A stretch of 64,000 nt of DNA from an uncultured Cocleimonas sp. (GTDB lineage Bacteria > Pseudomonadota > Gammaproteobacteria > Thiotrichales > Thiotrichaceae), in contig NZ_CANLZW010000026.1 in assembly GCF_947495625.1 (NCBI RefSeq), forward strand, positions 1 through 64,000, read 5' to 3'. The notes under the pieces are model-generated. The model saw only the letters and a program-made list of their open reading frames with translations. It did no database searches and had not been told where the DNA came from. The number at the start of each line of letters is the position of its first letter. The first letter of the stretch is position 1. This document shows, one piece after another, positions 53,235 through 60,528 of this stretch. The position numbers and the translations under genes were made by a program.

Positions 53235-53267
53235 AACTACACCCCCCAACTTACGAGTAGTTTTTAA
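53235..53267 (-). repeat. Intergenic G6 repeat, short form, reverse orientation
   Basis: Plus strand AACTACACCCCCCAACTTAC, GAGTAGTTTTTAAG; minus strand AAAAACTACTCGTAAGTTGG, GGGGTGTAG. The ends AAAAACTAC/GTAG stay complementary although the sequence differs from GTGCC/GTGAC, a compensatory pair. Confidence 0.8.
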
Positions 53268-53428
53268 GTGATAACAAAAAGTTAAAACTACTATGTAATT
53301 TATTAGTGAATTTTAGGCGTTAAATACCCATAAGTATTATTATTATAGGTATAAACTAAATCGTGATTTTGTGGTCTAACTTCGTTACCCGAGATTATTC
53401 TATCTCGGTTCAATGTGAGGGATACACT

Positions 53429-55450
53429 ATGAAGATACGTTCAAGATTTAAGTTTTCTGTTCTCTTTTTATACTCCTTGTTATTCTCAGCTTTACTCTCC
53501 GCCCCCCTTGTTTACGCCGAACTCCCTGAAGCCGTTACCACTAAAAAAGAAATGGTGGTTACCACAAACCCGCTAGCAACAGCTGCAGGTGAAAAAATTC
53601 TTAGGAATGGAGGAACGGCAGCCGATGCTATGGTCGCTGTGCAGAGCGTACTTGGCTTAGTTGAACCACAATCGAGTGGTTTGGGCGGCGGAGCTTTTGT
53701 GGTTTATTACGATGCCCGAAAAGGTAAGTTAACCACCTTCGATGCCAGAGAAAAAGCACCAGCATCAGCCACTGGCGATCGTTTTTCTGAGTTAGGTTTT
53801 GTTGAAGCCTGGCAAAGTGGTTTGTCCGTAGGTGTGCCAGGTACACCCAGAATGATGGAGTACGTACATGATAAATATGGTCGTTTACCGTGGCGAAAAC
53901 TCTTTAAACCAGCGATAAAACTGGCACAAAAAGGTTACCCATTGACGGGACGAACCAGTGAACAGGTTCAAGATCTGCTAAGCCGAAACGCTGCGTGTGA
54001 TGATCGACTCTATTTCCGTGATCCCACCGCTTTCGAATATTTTGCAAATGCTGACTGTACGGCAAAAGCTGAAGGAACCATGATGTTCAATCAACCTTAC
54101 GCCGATACGCTCAAAAAATTGCGTAAAAAAGGCGCAGATGGATTCTATTCTGGCGATATCGCTGAAGCCATTGCGGCAGCGACACAAGGTGATTTATCCA
54201 TTGCAGGTGATATGACGGTTGAAGATCTTGCTAACTACAATGTGGTTGAGCGCGAGCCAGTCTGCCTCGATTATCGTGGTCATAATGTGTGTGGCATGGG
54301 CCCACCTTCTTCAGGTGCGCTTGCTGTTGGACAAATCCTCGGTATTTTAGAGAACTTCGATATCTCTGGAGATCCATTGGCCGTTGAAAACGTCCATCTG
54401 TTTACGCAGGCAGGCAGATTAGCCTTTGCCGATCGTGGAAAATATGTGGCTGACAGCGATTTCGTCGAAGTCCCTGTGGATGGCATGTTAAATAAAGATT
54501 ACCTGGCAACACGCGCAGCGCTGATTGATCCTGAGATGGATATGGGCACGGCATCTCCGGGTGTCCCTCCCGGGGTTATCGAATTAGCAGCCGCTGATGT
54601 GACCGCAAAAAATAGCGGTACCAGTCATGTTTCCATTGTGGATCAATGGGGCAATGCCTTATCAATGACGACCACTATCGAGAGTTCCTTTGGTAATGGC
54701 GTGATGGTGCATGGATTCTTATTAAATAATGAGTTAACAGACTTCTCATTTTCCGCAGAAGATAGCGAAGGTGTTCCGATAGCTAATCGCGTCGAAGCGA
54801 ATAAACGTCCTCGTAGTTCCATGTCACCTACCATCGTGTTTGATGAAGATGGTCGATTAGAAATCGTGACTGGATCACCTGGTGGATCAAGAATTATTGG
54901 TTATACCGCACAATCAATCATGAATATCATTGATTTTGGGCTAGATCCTCAGGAAGCGATTAACGTTCCGCACTATATGAATCGTAATGGTCGAACGGAT
55001 GTAGAAATACCTATTGTTGATGTAACGCTGGATTATGATGCCGAGGCACTTGCCCTATCACTGAAAGAATTAGGGCATAGTGATCCAAGTGTGCCTCTGG
55101 AAGATCGTTCGGTGGGTGTCATTACCCAAACCAGTGGACTATCGATCATTCAGGTCGTAAGAAAGTCTAGAGGTCACGGACATCATCACAATAACTATGG
55201 TGATGAAGAGGAAGAGGACGTTAACGATGAGGTGATCGAGGAAGTAGAAGAAGCAGATGAACTGGTAGAAATAGAAGAGTTGCCAGAAGATACGTTGACA
55301 GATAATGTTTCAGCCAAAGTGTCAGCTAAAGGTGCTTCTAAAAATCGTGGAAGACACGGTTACTACAAAAGACACTGGAGAAATCATTATCGTACTACTT
55401 TAGTCGGTGGTGGTGATTACCGTAGAGATGGAACGGTAGGCGGAAGATAG
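53429..55450 (+). CDS. ggt: Gamma-glutamyltranspeptidase with a long charged C-terminal tail
   Basis: A 673-aa protein. A signal peptide (to about PLVYA) is followed by the large subunit and then the autoprocessing site NSGTSHVSIVD, whose Thr becomes the N-terminal nucleophile of the small subunit. LVEPQSSGLGGGAFVVYYD and GSPGGSRIIGYTAQ are family motifs. It would hydrolyse or transfer the gamma-glutamyl group of glutathione in the periplasm. The roughly 95 residues after the GGT domain are unusual: HGHHHNN, an acidic run (DEEEEDVNDEVIEEVEE) and a basic His/Arg end. Start chosen at the Met after GAGGG; the frame opens 22 codons earlier. Confidence 0.93.
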   Translation: MKIRSRFKFSVLFLYSLLFSALLSAPLVYAELPEAVTTKKEMVVTTNPLATAAGEKILRNGGTAADAMVAVQSVLGLVEPQSSGLGGGAFVVYYDARKGKLTTFDAREKAPASATGDRFSELGFVEAWQSGLSVGVPGTPRMMEYVHDKYGRLPWRKLFKPAIKLAQKGYPLTGRTSEQVQDLLSRNAACDDRLYFRDPTAFEYFANADCTAKAEGTMMFNQPYADTLKKLRKKGADGFYSGDIAEAIAAATQGDLSIAGDMTVEDLANYNVVEREPVCLDYRGHNVCGMGPPSSGALAVGQILGILENFDISGDPLAVENVHLFTQAGRLAFADRGKYVADSDFVEVPVDGMLNKDYLATRAALIDPEMDMGTASPGVPPGVIELAAADVTAKNSGTSHVSIVDQWGNALSMTTTIESSFGNGVMVHGFLLNNELTDFSFSAEDSEGVPIANRVEANKRPRSSMSPTIVFDEDGRLEIVTGSPGGSRIIGYTAQSIMNIIDFGLDPQEAINVPHYMNRNGRTDVEIPIVDVTLDYDAEALALSLKELGHSDPSVPLEDRSVGVITQTSGLSIIQVVRKSRGHGHHHNNYGDEEEEDVNDEVIEEVEEADELVEIEELPEDTLTDNVSAKVSAKGASKNRGRHGYYKRHWRNHYRTTLVGGGDYRRDGTVGGR

Positions 55451-55523
55451 TTTTAGCTTATTGTTAAAATCTCAGGTGAGGGCGCTTCAGGGCGTCCTCA
55501 TTTAAGAGCGTCCTCATTTTATA

Positions 55524-55560
55524 TTAAAGGCACCCCCTAACTTATAGGCCATTTTTTAAG
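55524..55560 (-). repeat. Intergenic G6 repeat, short form, reverse orientation
   Basis: Minus strand: AAAAAATGGCC, TATAAGTTAGGGGGTGCC, TTT. The G-run has five G. It lies between the convergent ggt and 55564 genes. Confidence 0.8.
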
Positions 55561-55563
55561 CAT

Positions 55564-55989
55564 CTAATCAAGTTGTTTCATATTCGCTAATACGGTCGTT
55601 CGTAATTTATGCAGAGCGCCATCTATTTCAGCAACACTGAATTCATTATCTTTACCTAGTTTTTGCCAGTTTTCTCCCCAGATAGTGACTAATTTTTCTG
55701 ATTTTTCTAAAGTGATGTCAGACATTAAATGACTCAAATCTTTAATCAGTAATACTTCTGTCCAGCCGCCTCTAGCGCTCCCTTGATAATTATCTTTTTC
55801 GAAGTGCGATAAATAGGCTATTTTCTGCAATTCACCTACGTGCATGATTATCTCAAAACCTGCGGTACGGATGTTTCTATTAGACTCACTTTTCTCATTT
55901 CTCCAGGTGTTGTATCCCAACGCAGAAAAAGCGACCAACAGGCTAATGATAGCGAGTGAGTTTTGTTTTATTTGTTCCGAAATTTTCAT
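55564..55989 (-). CDS. Hypothetical membrane-anchored protein
   Basis: A 141-aa protein with one N-terminal membrane helix (about 10-27, SLAIISLLVAFSALGY) followed by a helical soluble part (NEKSESNRNIRTAGFEIIMHV ..., from residue 31). No family recognised with confidence. Single gene. Confidence 0.65.
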   Translation of the reverse strand: MKISEQIKQNSLAIISLLVAFSALGYNTWRNEKSESNRNIRTAGFEIIMHVGELQKIAYLSHFEKDNYQGSARGGWTEVLLIKDLSHLMSDITLEKSEKLVTIWGENWQKLGKDNEFSVAEIDGALHKLRTTVLANMKQLD

Positions 55990-56187
55990 TGTTTACCTAC
56001 TTTTTCGTTGATTGTAGATTGTTAAAAAAATCGTAGAAATCACCTAAGTTACTGATAAATAAGTGTATAAAATTCTCTTGAAAAGTATTTAAAGAACCAC
56101 ACTATTGTAAGTGTAAGACATAAGTCGCTAGCCGATTATGACTTATAACTTTATTAATTAATTTATTGCTTCTTAGGAGAATAAAAA

Positions 56188-56781
56188 ATGAATACTATAG
56201 ATTTAACCCCATTTTACCGCAGTAGTGTAGGTTTCGACCGTTTAGGGTCTTTGATTGATTCTGCAATGCGTTCAGAACAATCAGCTGGTTATCCACCTTA
56301 CAACATCGAGGTCGTTGGAGAGAGTCAATATGCAATCACACTTGCCCTAGCAGGCTTTGATGATTCGGAAATTGACATCCAGACTGAGAAGGGGGTATTG
56401 ACCGTAAAAGGTAAAAAAGAAACCAAAAATGAAAAGGCTAATTACCTACATCAAGGTATTGCTAACCGTTCATTCGAGCGTAAGTTTAACCTTGCTGATT
56501 ATGTAGAAGTCAGTGGCGCATCACTCGATAAAGGGTTGTTGACGATTCATCTGTTACGTGAAATTCCAGAGGCTATGAAGCCAAAGAAGATTGCTATTAA
56601 CAGTAACGCTGGCGATACCCTTTCGGTTGAAGATAAGGTCGCTAATCAAAACAACAGTACTCTCGAAAACAAGGTTGTTGAGAATAAAGTTGTTGAGAAC
56701 AGTGCACCAGCTAATAGTAACCCTGCCAATAATGCTTCTGAAAGTTACCTCAACGAAGCATCTAAAGGGCAAGCTGCTTAA
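56188..56781 (+). CDS. Small heat-shock protein, Hsp20/IbpA family
   Basis: A 197-aa protein with an IbpA-like start (LTPFYRSSVGFDRLGSLIDS), an alpha-crystallin domain (about 35-125: YNIEVVGESQYAITLALAGF, KGVLTVKGKKE, IANRSFERKFNLADYVEV) and the IPEAMKPKKIAI end. It holds unfolded proteins for refolding. About 55 extra C-terminal residues are Asn/Val/Glu-rich with short repeats (NKVVENKVVEN, PANSNPANN), longer than in IbpA (about 140 aa). GGAGA lies upstream of the ATG; a strong terminator follows. Confidence 0.92.
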   Translation: MNTIDLTPFYRSSVGFDRLGSLIDSAMRSEQSAGYPPYNIEVVGESQYAITLALAGFDDSEIDIQTEKGVLTVKGKKETKNEKANYLHQGIANRSFERKFNLADYVEVSGASLDKGLLTIHLLREIPEAMKPKKIAINSNAGDTLSVEDKVANQNNSTLENKVVENKVVENSAPANSNPANNASESYLNEASKGQAA

Positions 56782-56878
56782 TTAGCAACATTGAGTTTAA
56801 CTTTTGTTTTTACTGACGTTTTAATTCAGGTTTAACTTAAATTTAACAGAAGTTTAACTCAATTCACTAAAGACGGTG

Positions 56879-56910
56879 AAAAAGGCAGTCGTAATGACTG
56901 CCTTTTTTTG
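56879..56910 (+). terminator. Rho-independent terminator after the Hsp20 gene
   Basis: AAAAAGGCAGTC, GTAAT, GACTGCCTTTTTTT: a 10-12-bp stem with a T-run. Confidence 0.92.
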
Positions 56911-57014
56911 TGTGAAAATTTCATGCATTGGCTGCTTATCGTTTACAATTCTCTGCACTTAACGATCAAAAAGAACTTAACGATCAAAACAGATAACTTA
57001 AATAGACAATTCAA

Positions 57015-57437
57015 ATGGCAAACTATGGTGAAGGTGCTGCAACCTATAATGCAGTTGGTGGCGAGAAGGGTTTAACGGCTCTGGTTTACGATTTTTATAA
57101 AATCATGCATGAGTCTCCAGATTATAAAAAAATCCGTGATATGCACCCGAAAGATTTAGATCTAACCACCGATAAGTTGTTGGTGTTTTTAACTGGCTGG
57201 ATGGGCGGCAAGAGTGAGTACTCGAAAAAATACGGTCCAATGAGTATTCCTGGTGCGCATAGTCATTTAGCCATCGACGAGCTGGAACGTGATATGTGGT
57301 TAAGCTGTATGACAGAAGCGTTAGTCAAACAAAATTACCCTGAAGATTTAATTGAGTACTTAATTATTCAACTAGGCAGACCCGCTGAGAGAATAAGAGA
57401 AGTTAGCGTGATGATGCGCGAGAAGAAACAGAAATAA
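57015..57437 (+). CDS. Group II truncated hemoglobin
   Basis: A 140-aa globin of the 2/2 fold: YNAVGGEKGLTALVYDFY (residues 11-28), FLTGWMGGKSEYSKKYGP, GAHSHLAIDELERDMWLSCM. The GGxxG...LxxFYxxM opening, the W in DMWLSCM and the His in HSHLAI are typical of the trHb2 group. It probably binds oxygen or NO for stress protection. Single gene. Confidence 0.88.
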   Translation: MANYGEGAATYNAVGGEKGLTALVYDFYKIMHESPDYKKIRDMHPKDLDLTTDKLLVFLTGWMGGKSEYSKKYGPMSIPGAHSHLAIDELERDMWLSCMTEALVKQNYPEDLIEYLIIQLGRPAERIREVSVMMREKKQK

Positions 57438-57486
57438 ATCACGACTAAACCGTAATTAAAACCTAAGCAACCTCCAGTTTAATTAC

Positions 57487-57552
57487 AAAAGCCACCCCCT
57501 TACTTATAGGCACTTTTTTTAAAAAAGATCGCTAAAGTAGGGAGGTGGCTTA
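57487..57552. repeat. Inverted pair of short-form G6 repeats forming a near-perfect palindrome
   Basis: The minus copy is at 57487-57520 (GCCACCCCCTTACTTATAGG on the plus strand) and the plus copy follows directly at 57521-57552 (AAAAAAGATCGC, TAAAGTAGGGAGGTGGC). The outer GCCACC/GGTGGC ends pair, so the two copies could form one 60-nt hairpin between convergent genes. Confidence 0.85.
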
Positions 57553-57571
57553 CTATAATCGCACTAAATTT

Positions 57572-58399
57572 TTAAACCACCGTTAACACATCGCAAGGTG
57601 CATGGTGAATTACACCATTGGTAGATGAGCCAACCAGACGCGCTAAACCTCGGCGACCGTGAGATCCCATCACAATTAAATCAACTTTGTTTTTACTGGC
57701 GTATTCTACGATTTCATCAACACGATGTCCGGATAAAACATGCAGATCAATATTTTCATTGGAAAAACCTAGTTTTTCGATGTGTTCTTCCAACTGCTTT
57801 TTTATACGCGCTAAATGTTTTTCTTCCTGCTCTGGGTTATTAATTAGAACAGGTACGGCTAATTCACCAATACTAGGGTAAAGCTCGGCAGACAAGGTTT
57901 CAGCGGCATGAACCAAAGAAACTTTTGCAGAAAAAGGCTTAGCCAGTTCAAGTGCTTTCTTAAGTGCCAAATCGGCATATTTCGAGAAATCAGTCGCGAC
58001 TAAAATGTGTCGATAGCCAACGTACTCATTTTCTTCGGCTTTATTATCGACTTCTTTGAGCCAGTTGATGGCTTCTGAATCATCCTGAAAAAAGTGAACT
58101 TCGGCTTGAATAAACAAACTGCCCAGTTCGATCATTACTTTTTCCCAGAGGCTTTCGCCGACAAAGGCGATACGAAGGAAATCTTCACCGTGATCCATTC
58201 CGATCTTTAAATCTTCCCACGCTGCTTTGGCAGACCAGCCATCAAAATCTTCAACTTTTATCAGTAAAGATAAAGGACTCTCTTTTTTAAGAATGCGATC
58301 TAGTTTTGGGCGGAAAACGGCATAATCTTCTTCAACCAGTTTTCCACTTATTTGAAAAGCATAGATATGGGGTTCGTTAAGTGGGATTTCTTTAATCAT
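57572..58399 (-). CDS. SpoIIAA-like (STAS-type) domain fused to a universal stress protein
   Basis: A 275-aa protein. The N-terminal 125 residues match the SpoIIAA-like family (IYAFQISGKLVEEDYAVF..., LLIKVEDFDGWSAKAAWEDLK, FHRIAFVG-type LRIAFVGESLWEKV). Residues 130-275 are a complete Usp domain (HILVATDFSKYADLALKKAL ... DLIVMGSHGRRGLARLVGSSTNGVIHHAPCDVLTV with the GSHGRRG-9x-GS motif). It probably binds ATP in a stress response. It overlaps the upstream coiled-coil gene by 4 bp, so they act together. Confidence 0.88.
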   Translation of the reverse strand: MIKEIPLNEPHIYAFQISGKLVEEDYAVFRPKLDRILKKESPLSLLIKVEDFDGWSAKAAWEDLKIGMDHGEDFLRIAFVGESLWEKVMIELGSLFIQAEVHFFQDDSEAINWLKEVDNKAEENEYVGYRHILVATDFSKYADLALKKALELAKPFSAKVSLVHAAETLSAELYPSIGELAVPVLINNPEQEEKHLARIKKQLEEHIEKLGFSNENIDLHVLSGHRVDEIVEYASKNKVDLIVMGSHGRRGLARLVGSSTNGVIHHAPCDVLTVV

Positions 58400-59025
58400 G
58401 ACTTATCTCCAATTAGTTTCTGATATAACTCATCCACTGAAGAGGTGATTTCCTGATTCATTTGAGCAAGTAAATCATGCTCTTCCTGATTGCTTTGTTC
58501 TTTACTCACATTTTTACTGTAACGATTTGTCTTCGTAATTTGTTTACGTACGCCCGCTCTTAACTCATCCAGTTGTTTTAACGCTTTTTCGTAATCGCCT
58601 TGCCACTGCATGGCATCGTTAAACCAGATTTGTTGTTGCTCAGAATATTGGCTAGCATCAGTCACCATGTGCTTTTGTAAGTCTACCGTAAATTCATTGA
58701 AGTCTACGATGGTTTTATCCGCAACTTTTGATAATGAATTCCAGATATTCTCAACAAGATAAGCTTTATCGAACGCAAAGGTTTCCTTTAAACTTTCGTT
58801 TAAACGATTAGATGCATCACCCCATTCACTGAGATTGTTTTTTAATTCGTCACTAACTTTATCCACTTCTTCGCGGCTTAATTCGCGCCATTCACTGATT
58901 TTTTCTTCAGCTTCTTCGAAGGCTTCCTTTAATGGTTTTTTTTCTTTTTCAACCAACTCTTCAACATGCTCAAGCATGCTCTTATAAGCTTTTTGAAGCT
59001 TATCTTGTAGTTCTATGCTGTCCAT
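58396..59025 (-). CDS. Helical coiled-coil protein, DUF1451-like N-terminus
   Basis: A 209-aa soluble, charged and almost wholly helical protein. Residues 15-75 (MLEHVEELVEKEKKPLKEAF..., SREEVDKVSDELKNNLSEW) resemble the helical part of DUF1451 proteins, but the zinc-ribbon cysteines typical of those are absent. Coupled by a 4-bp overlap to the SpoIIAA-Usp fusion, which suggests a stress-related partnership. Function unknown. Confidence 0.65.
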   Translation of the reverse strand: MDSIELQDKLQKAYKSMLEHVEELVEKEKKPLKEAFEEAEEKISEWRELSREEVDKVSDELKNNLSEWGDASNRLNESLKETFAFDKAYLVENIWNSLSKVADKTIVDFNEFTVDLQKHMVTDASQYSEQQQIWFNDAMQWQGDYEKALKQLDELRAGVRKQITKTNRYSKNVSKEQSNQEEHDLLAQMNQEITSSVDELYQKLIGDKS

Positions 59026-59353
59026 AATTTAATCCTCCAACAAACTTAATAATGACTCAATAGTTATATTCTTTGACTTAAATATAGTTTTAACGTTCAA
59101 AAATGTATAAGACTTATGTCAACAATGAGGTGTTTTGTTTTTTCAGAATATCTTAATATGACAAGTTAAACAAAGATGTTGTTCCAGAAGACCCATATAT
59201 CGCTTTTAGTGTATTCATAAGCGAATTTCAGTGTTGTAGACTGGGTTGTAATTCTCGCTATCAATATGACCCATCTATGCTTTTTAGGAAGCCACAAATT
59301 TCTTTGCCCCCATTGTTTTCGCATTTATTGTCATATCAATAATCACATCTTTA

Positions 59354-59884
59354 GTGAGTTTAAACGCTTATGCAGATGTTAAGCAAAGTGTGTCAAAAAA
59401 CTCAGACAGTGGAAGTAAAAGCTGGGAAATATCTGCAAATGGCGCAAACTTGCTTATGCGCCAAATTCCTCTCGATCAACTTAAGGCTTTTTATATCAGT
59501 CGTGGGTTTAGTCTGGATCAAATCGAACCTTATACCTCATCCTGTGTCTTTATGACTGTGCTGCGTAATGATACTGTTTCTTCAGGCCTGCATTTTAAGC
59601 GCAAAAATTTAACCGTATCTCAAGGGGGTAAATCACACCCTTTAGTCTCAGTTGAAGATTGGTTGGAGCGATTATCTAAGGTTACTGATAAGAACTCAGC
59701 ATTGATTGCATTTCGCTGGGCACAGTTTCCCATTGATCAGGTTTTCGAACCTGGAGGTGATTGGAATCAGGGTATGATATCGGTGGGTTTACCTCCAGAG
59801 AGTCAATTTGATGCTGAAGTGAAATGGGATACCGAAGGCAAAACAGCCACAATAAAATTACAGGGAGTTGAGTGTGTTAAATAG
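59354..59884 (+). CDS. Exported hypothetical protein whose signal peptide is out of frame
   Basis: The intact frame (GTG start, 176 aa) begins inside a hydrophobic segment (SLNAYA-DVKQ). In the next frame, an ATG at 59277 encodes MLFRKPQISLP up to a run of five C (59307-59311). One extra C would join them into MLFRKPQISLPPIVFAFIVI ..., a textbook signal peptide with an AYA cleavage site. So the gene is either broken by a one-base loss, phase-variable, or affected by a sequence error. The mature part (about 165 aa, one SSCVF Cys) matches no family I know. It is 10 bp overlapping with the TlpA-like gene, so they are probably one operon. Confidence 0.6.
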   Translation: MSLNAYADVKQSVSKNSDSGSKSWEISANGANLLMRQIPLDQLKAFYISRGFSLDQIEPYTSSCVFMTVLRNDTVSSGLHFKRKNLTVSQGGKSHPLVSVEDWLERLSKVTDKNSALIAFRWAQFPIDQVFEPGGDWNQGMISVGLPPESQFDAEVKWDTEGKTATIKLQGVECVK

Positions 59885-60431
59885 TCGAGTAGTAAAAGTT
59901 GTATCAGGATTATCCATTATCTTGTCGATGACTGTCGCGGTTATTGCCGCAGAACAACCACCCTTAACCCACAAACTAACACCGGTCAAACAATCCATAA
60001 TGGCACCCGCCCTTAAGTTACAGGATATGGATGAGGAAACCACCGATTTAAAAGATCTTAAAGGTAAAACCGTGGTTGTCAATTTCTGGGCAACCTGGTG
60101 TCCGCCTTGCCGAAGAGAAATGGGATCGCTAGAACGATTGCATCAAGCTACTAAAGATAAAAATGTAGAAGTATTAGCCGTAGATATTGGTGAAGACGAA
60201 GACGCAGTATTCGCCTTTTTAGGAGAGCTAGACCCATCGCCAGAATTCACCGTGCTTTTCAATAAAGATGGTTCACTTATGCAAAGCTGGCAGGTTAGGG
60301 GATTACCGACCACTTTTATCATCAACCCTAAAGGTGAAATTTCCTATCGTGCAGTGGGTGGCAGAGAGTTTGATCACCCTGACATTATCAAGGCGATTAC
60401 AGACTTGAATACACCTGAAGACAAAAGTTGA
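59874..60431 (+). CDS. Periplasmic TlpA-like thioredoxin
   Basis: A 185-aa protein with a signal peptide (VVSGLSIILSMTVAVIAA) and a TlpA/ResA-type redoxin domain: FWATWCPPCRREM (CPPC active site) and cis-Pro loop GLPTTFIINPKG. Periplasmic disulfide reductase, as in cytochrome or copper-site maturation. Start placed at GTG 59874, six bases after GGGAG; TTG 59868 is the alternative. It overlaps the preceding exported protein gene, which may be its partner. Confidence 0.85.
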   Translation: MLNSRVVKVVSGLSIILSMTVAVIAAEQPPLTHKLTPVKQSIMAPALKLQDMDEETTDLKDLKGKTVVVNFWATWCPPCRREMGSLERLHQATKDKNVEVLAVDIGEDEDAVFAFLGELDPSPEFTVLFNKDGSLMQSWQVRGLPTTFIINPKGEISYRAVGGREFDHPDIIKAITDLNTPEDKS

Positions 60432-60528
60432 GTAGCAACATTAATAATCAGTCATAGCTTTTATTTGAACATTGCTTTTATTTAAATATGGCTACGAATT
60501 AGACATAACTACGCATTAGACTTAATAA

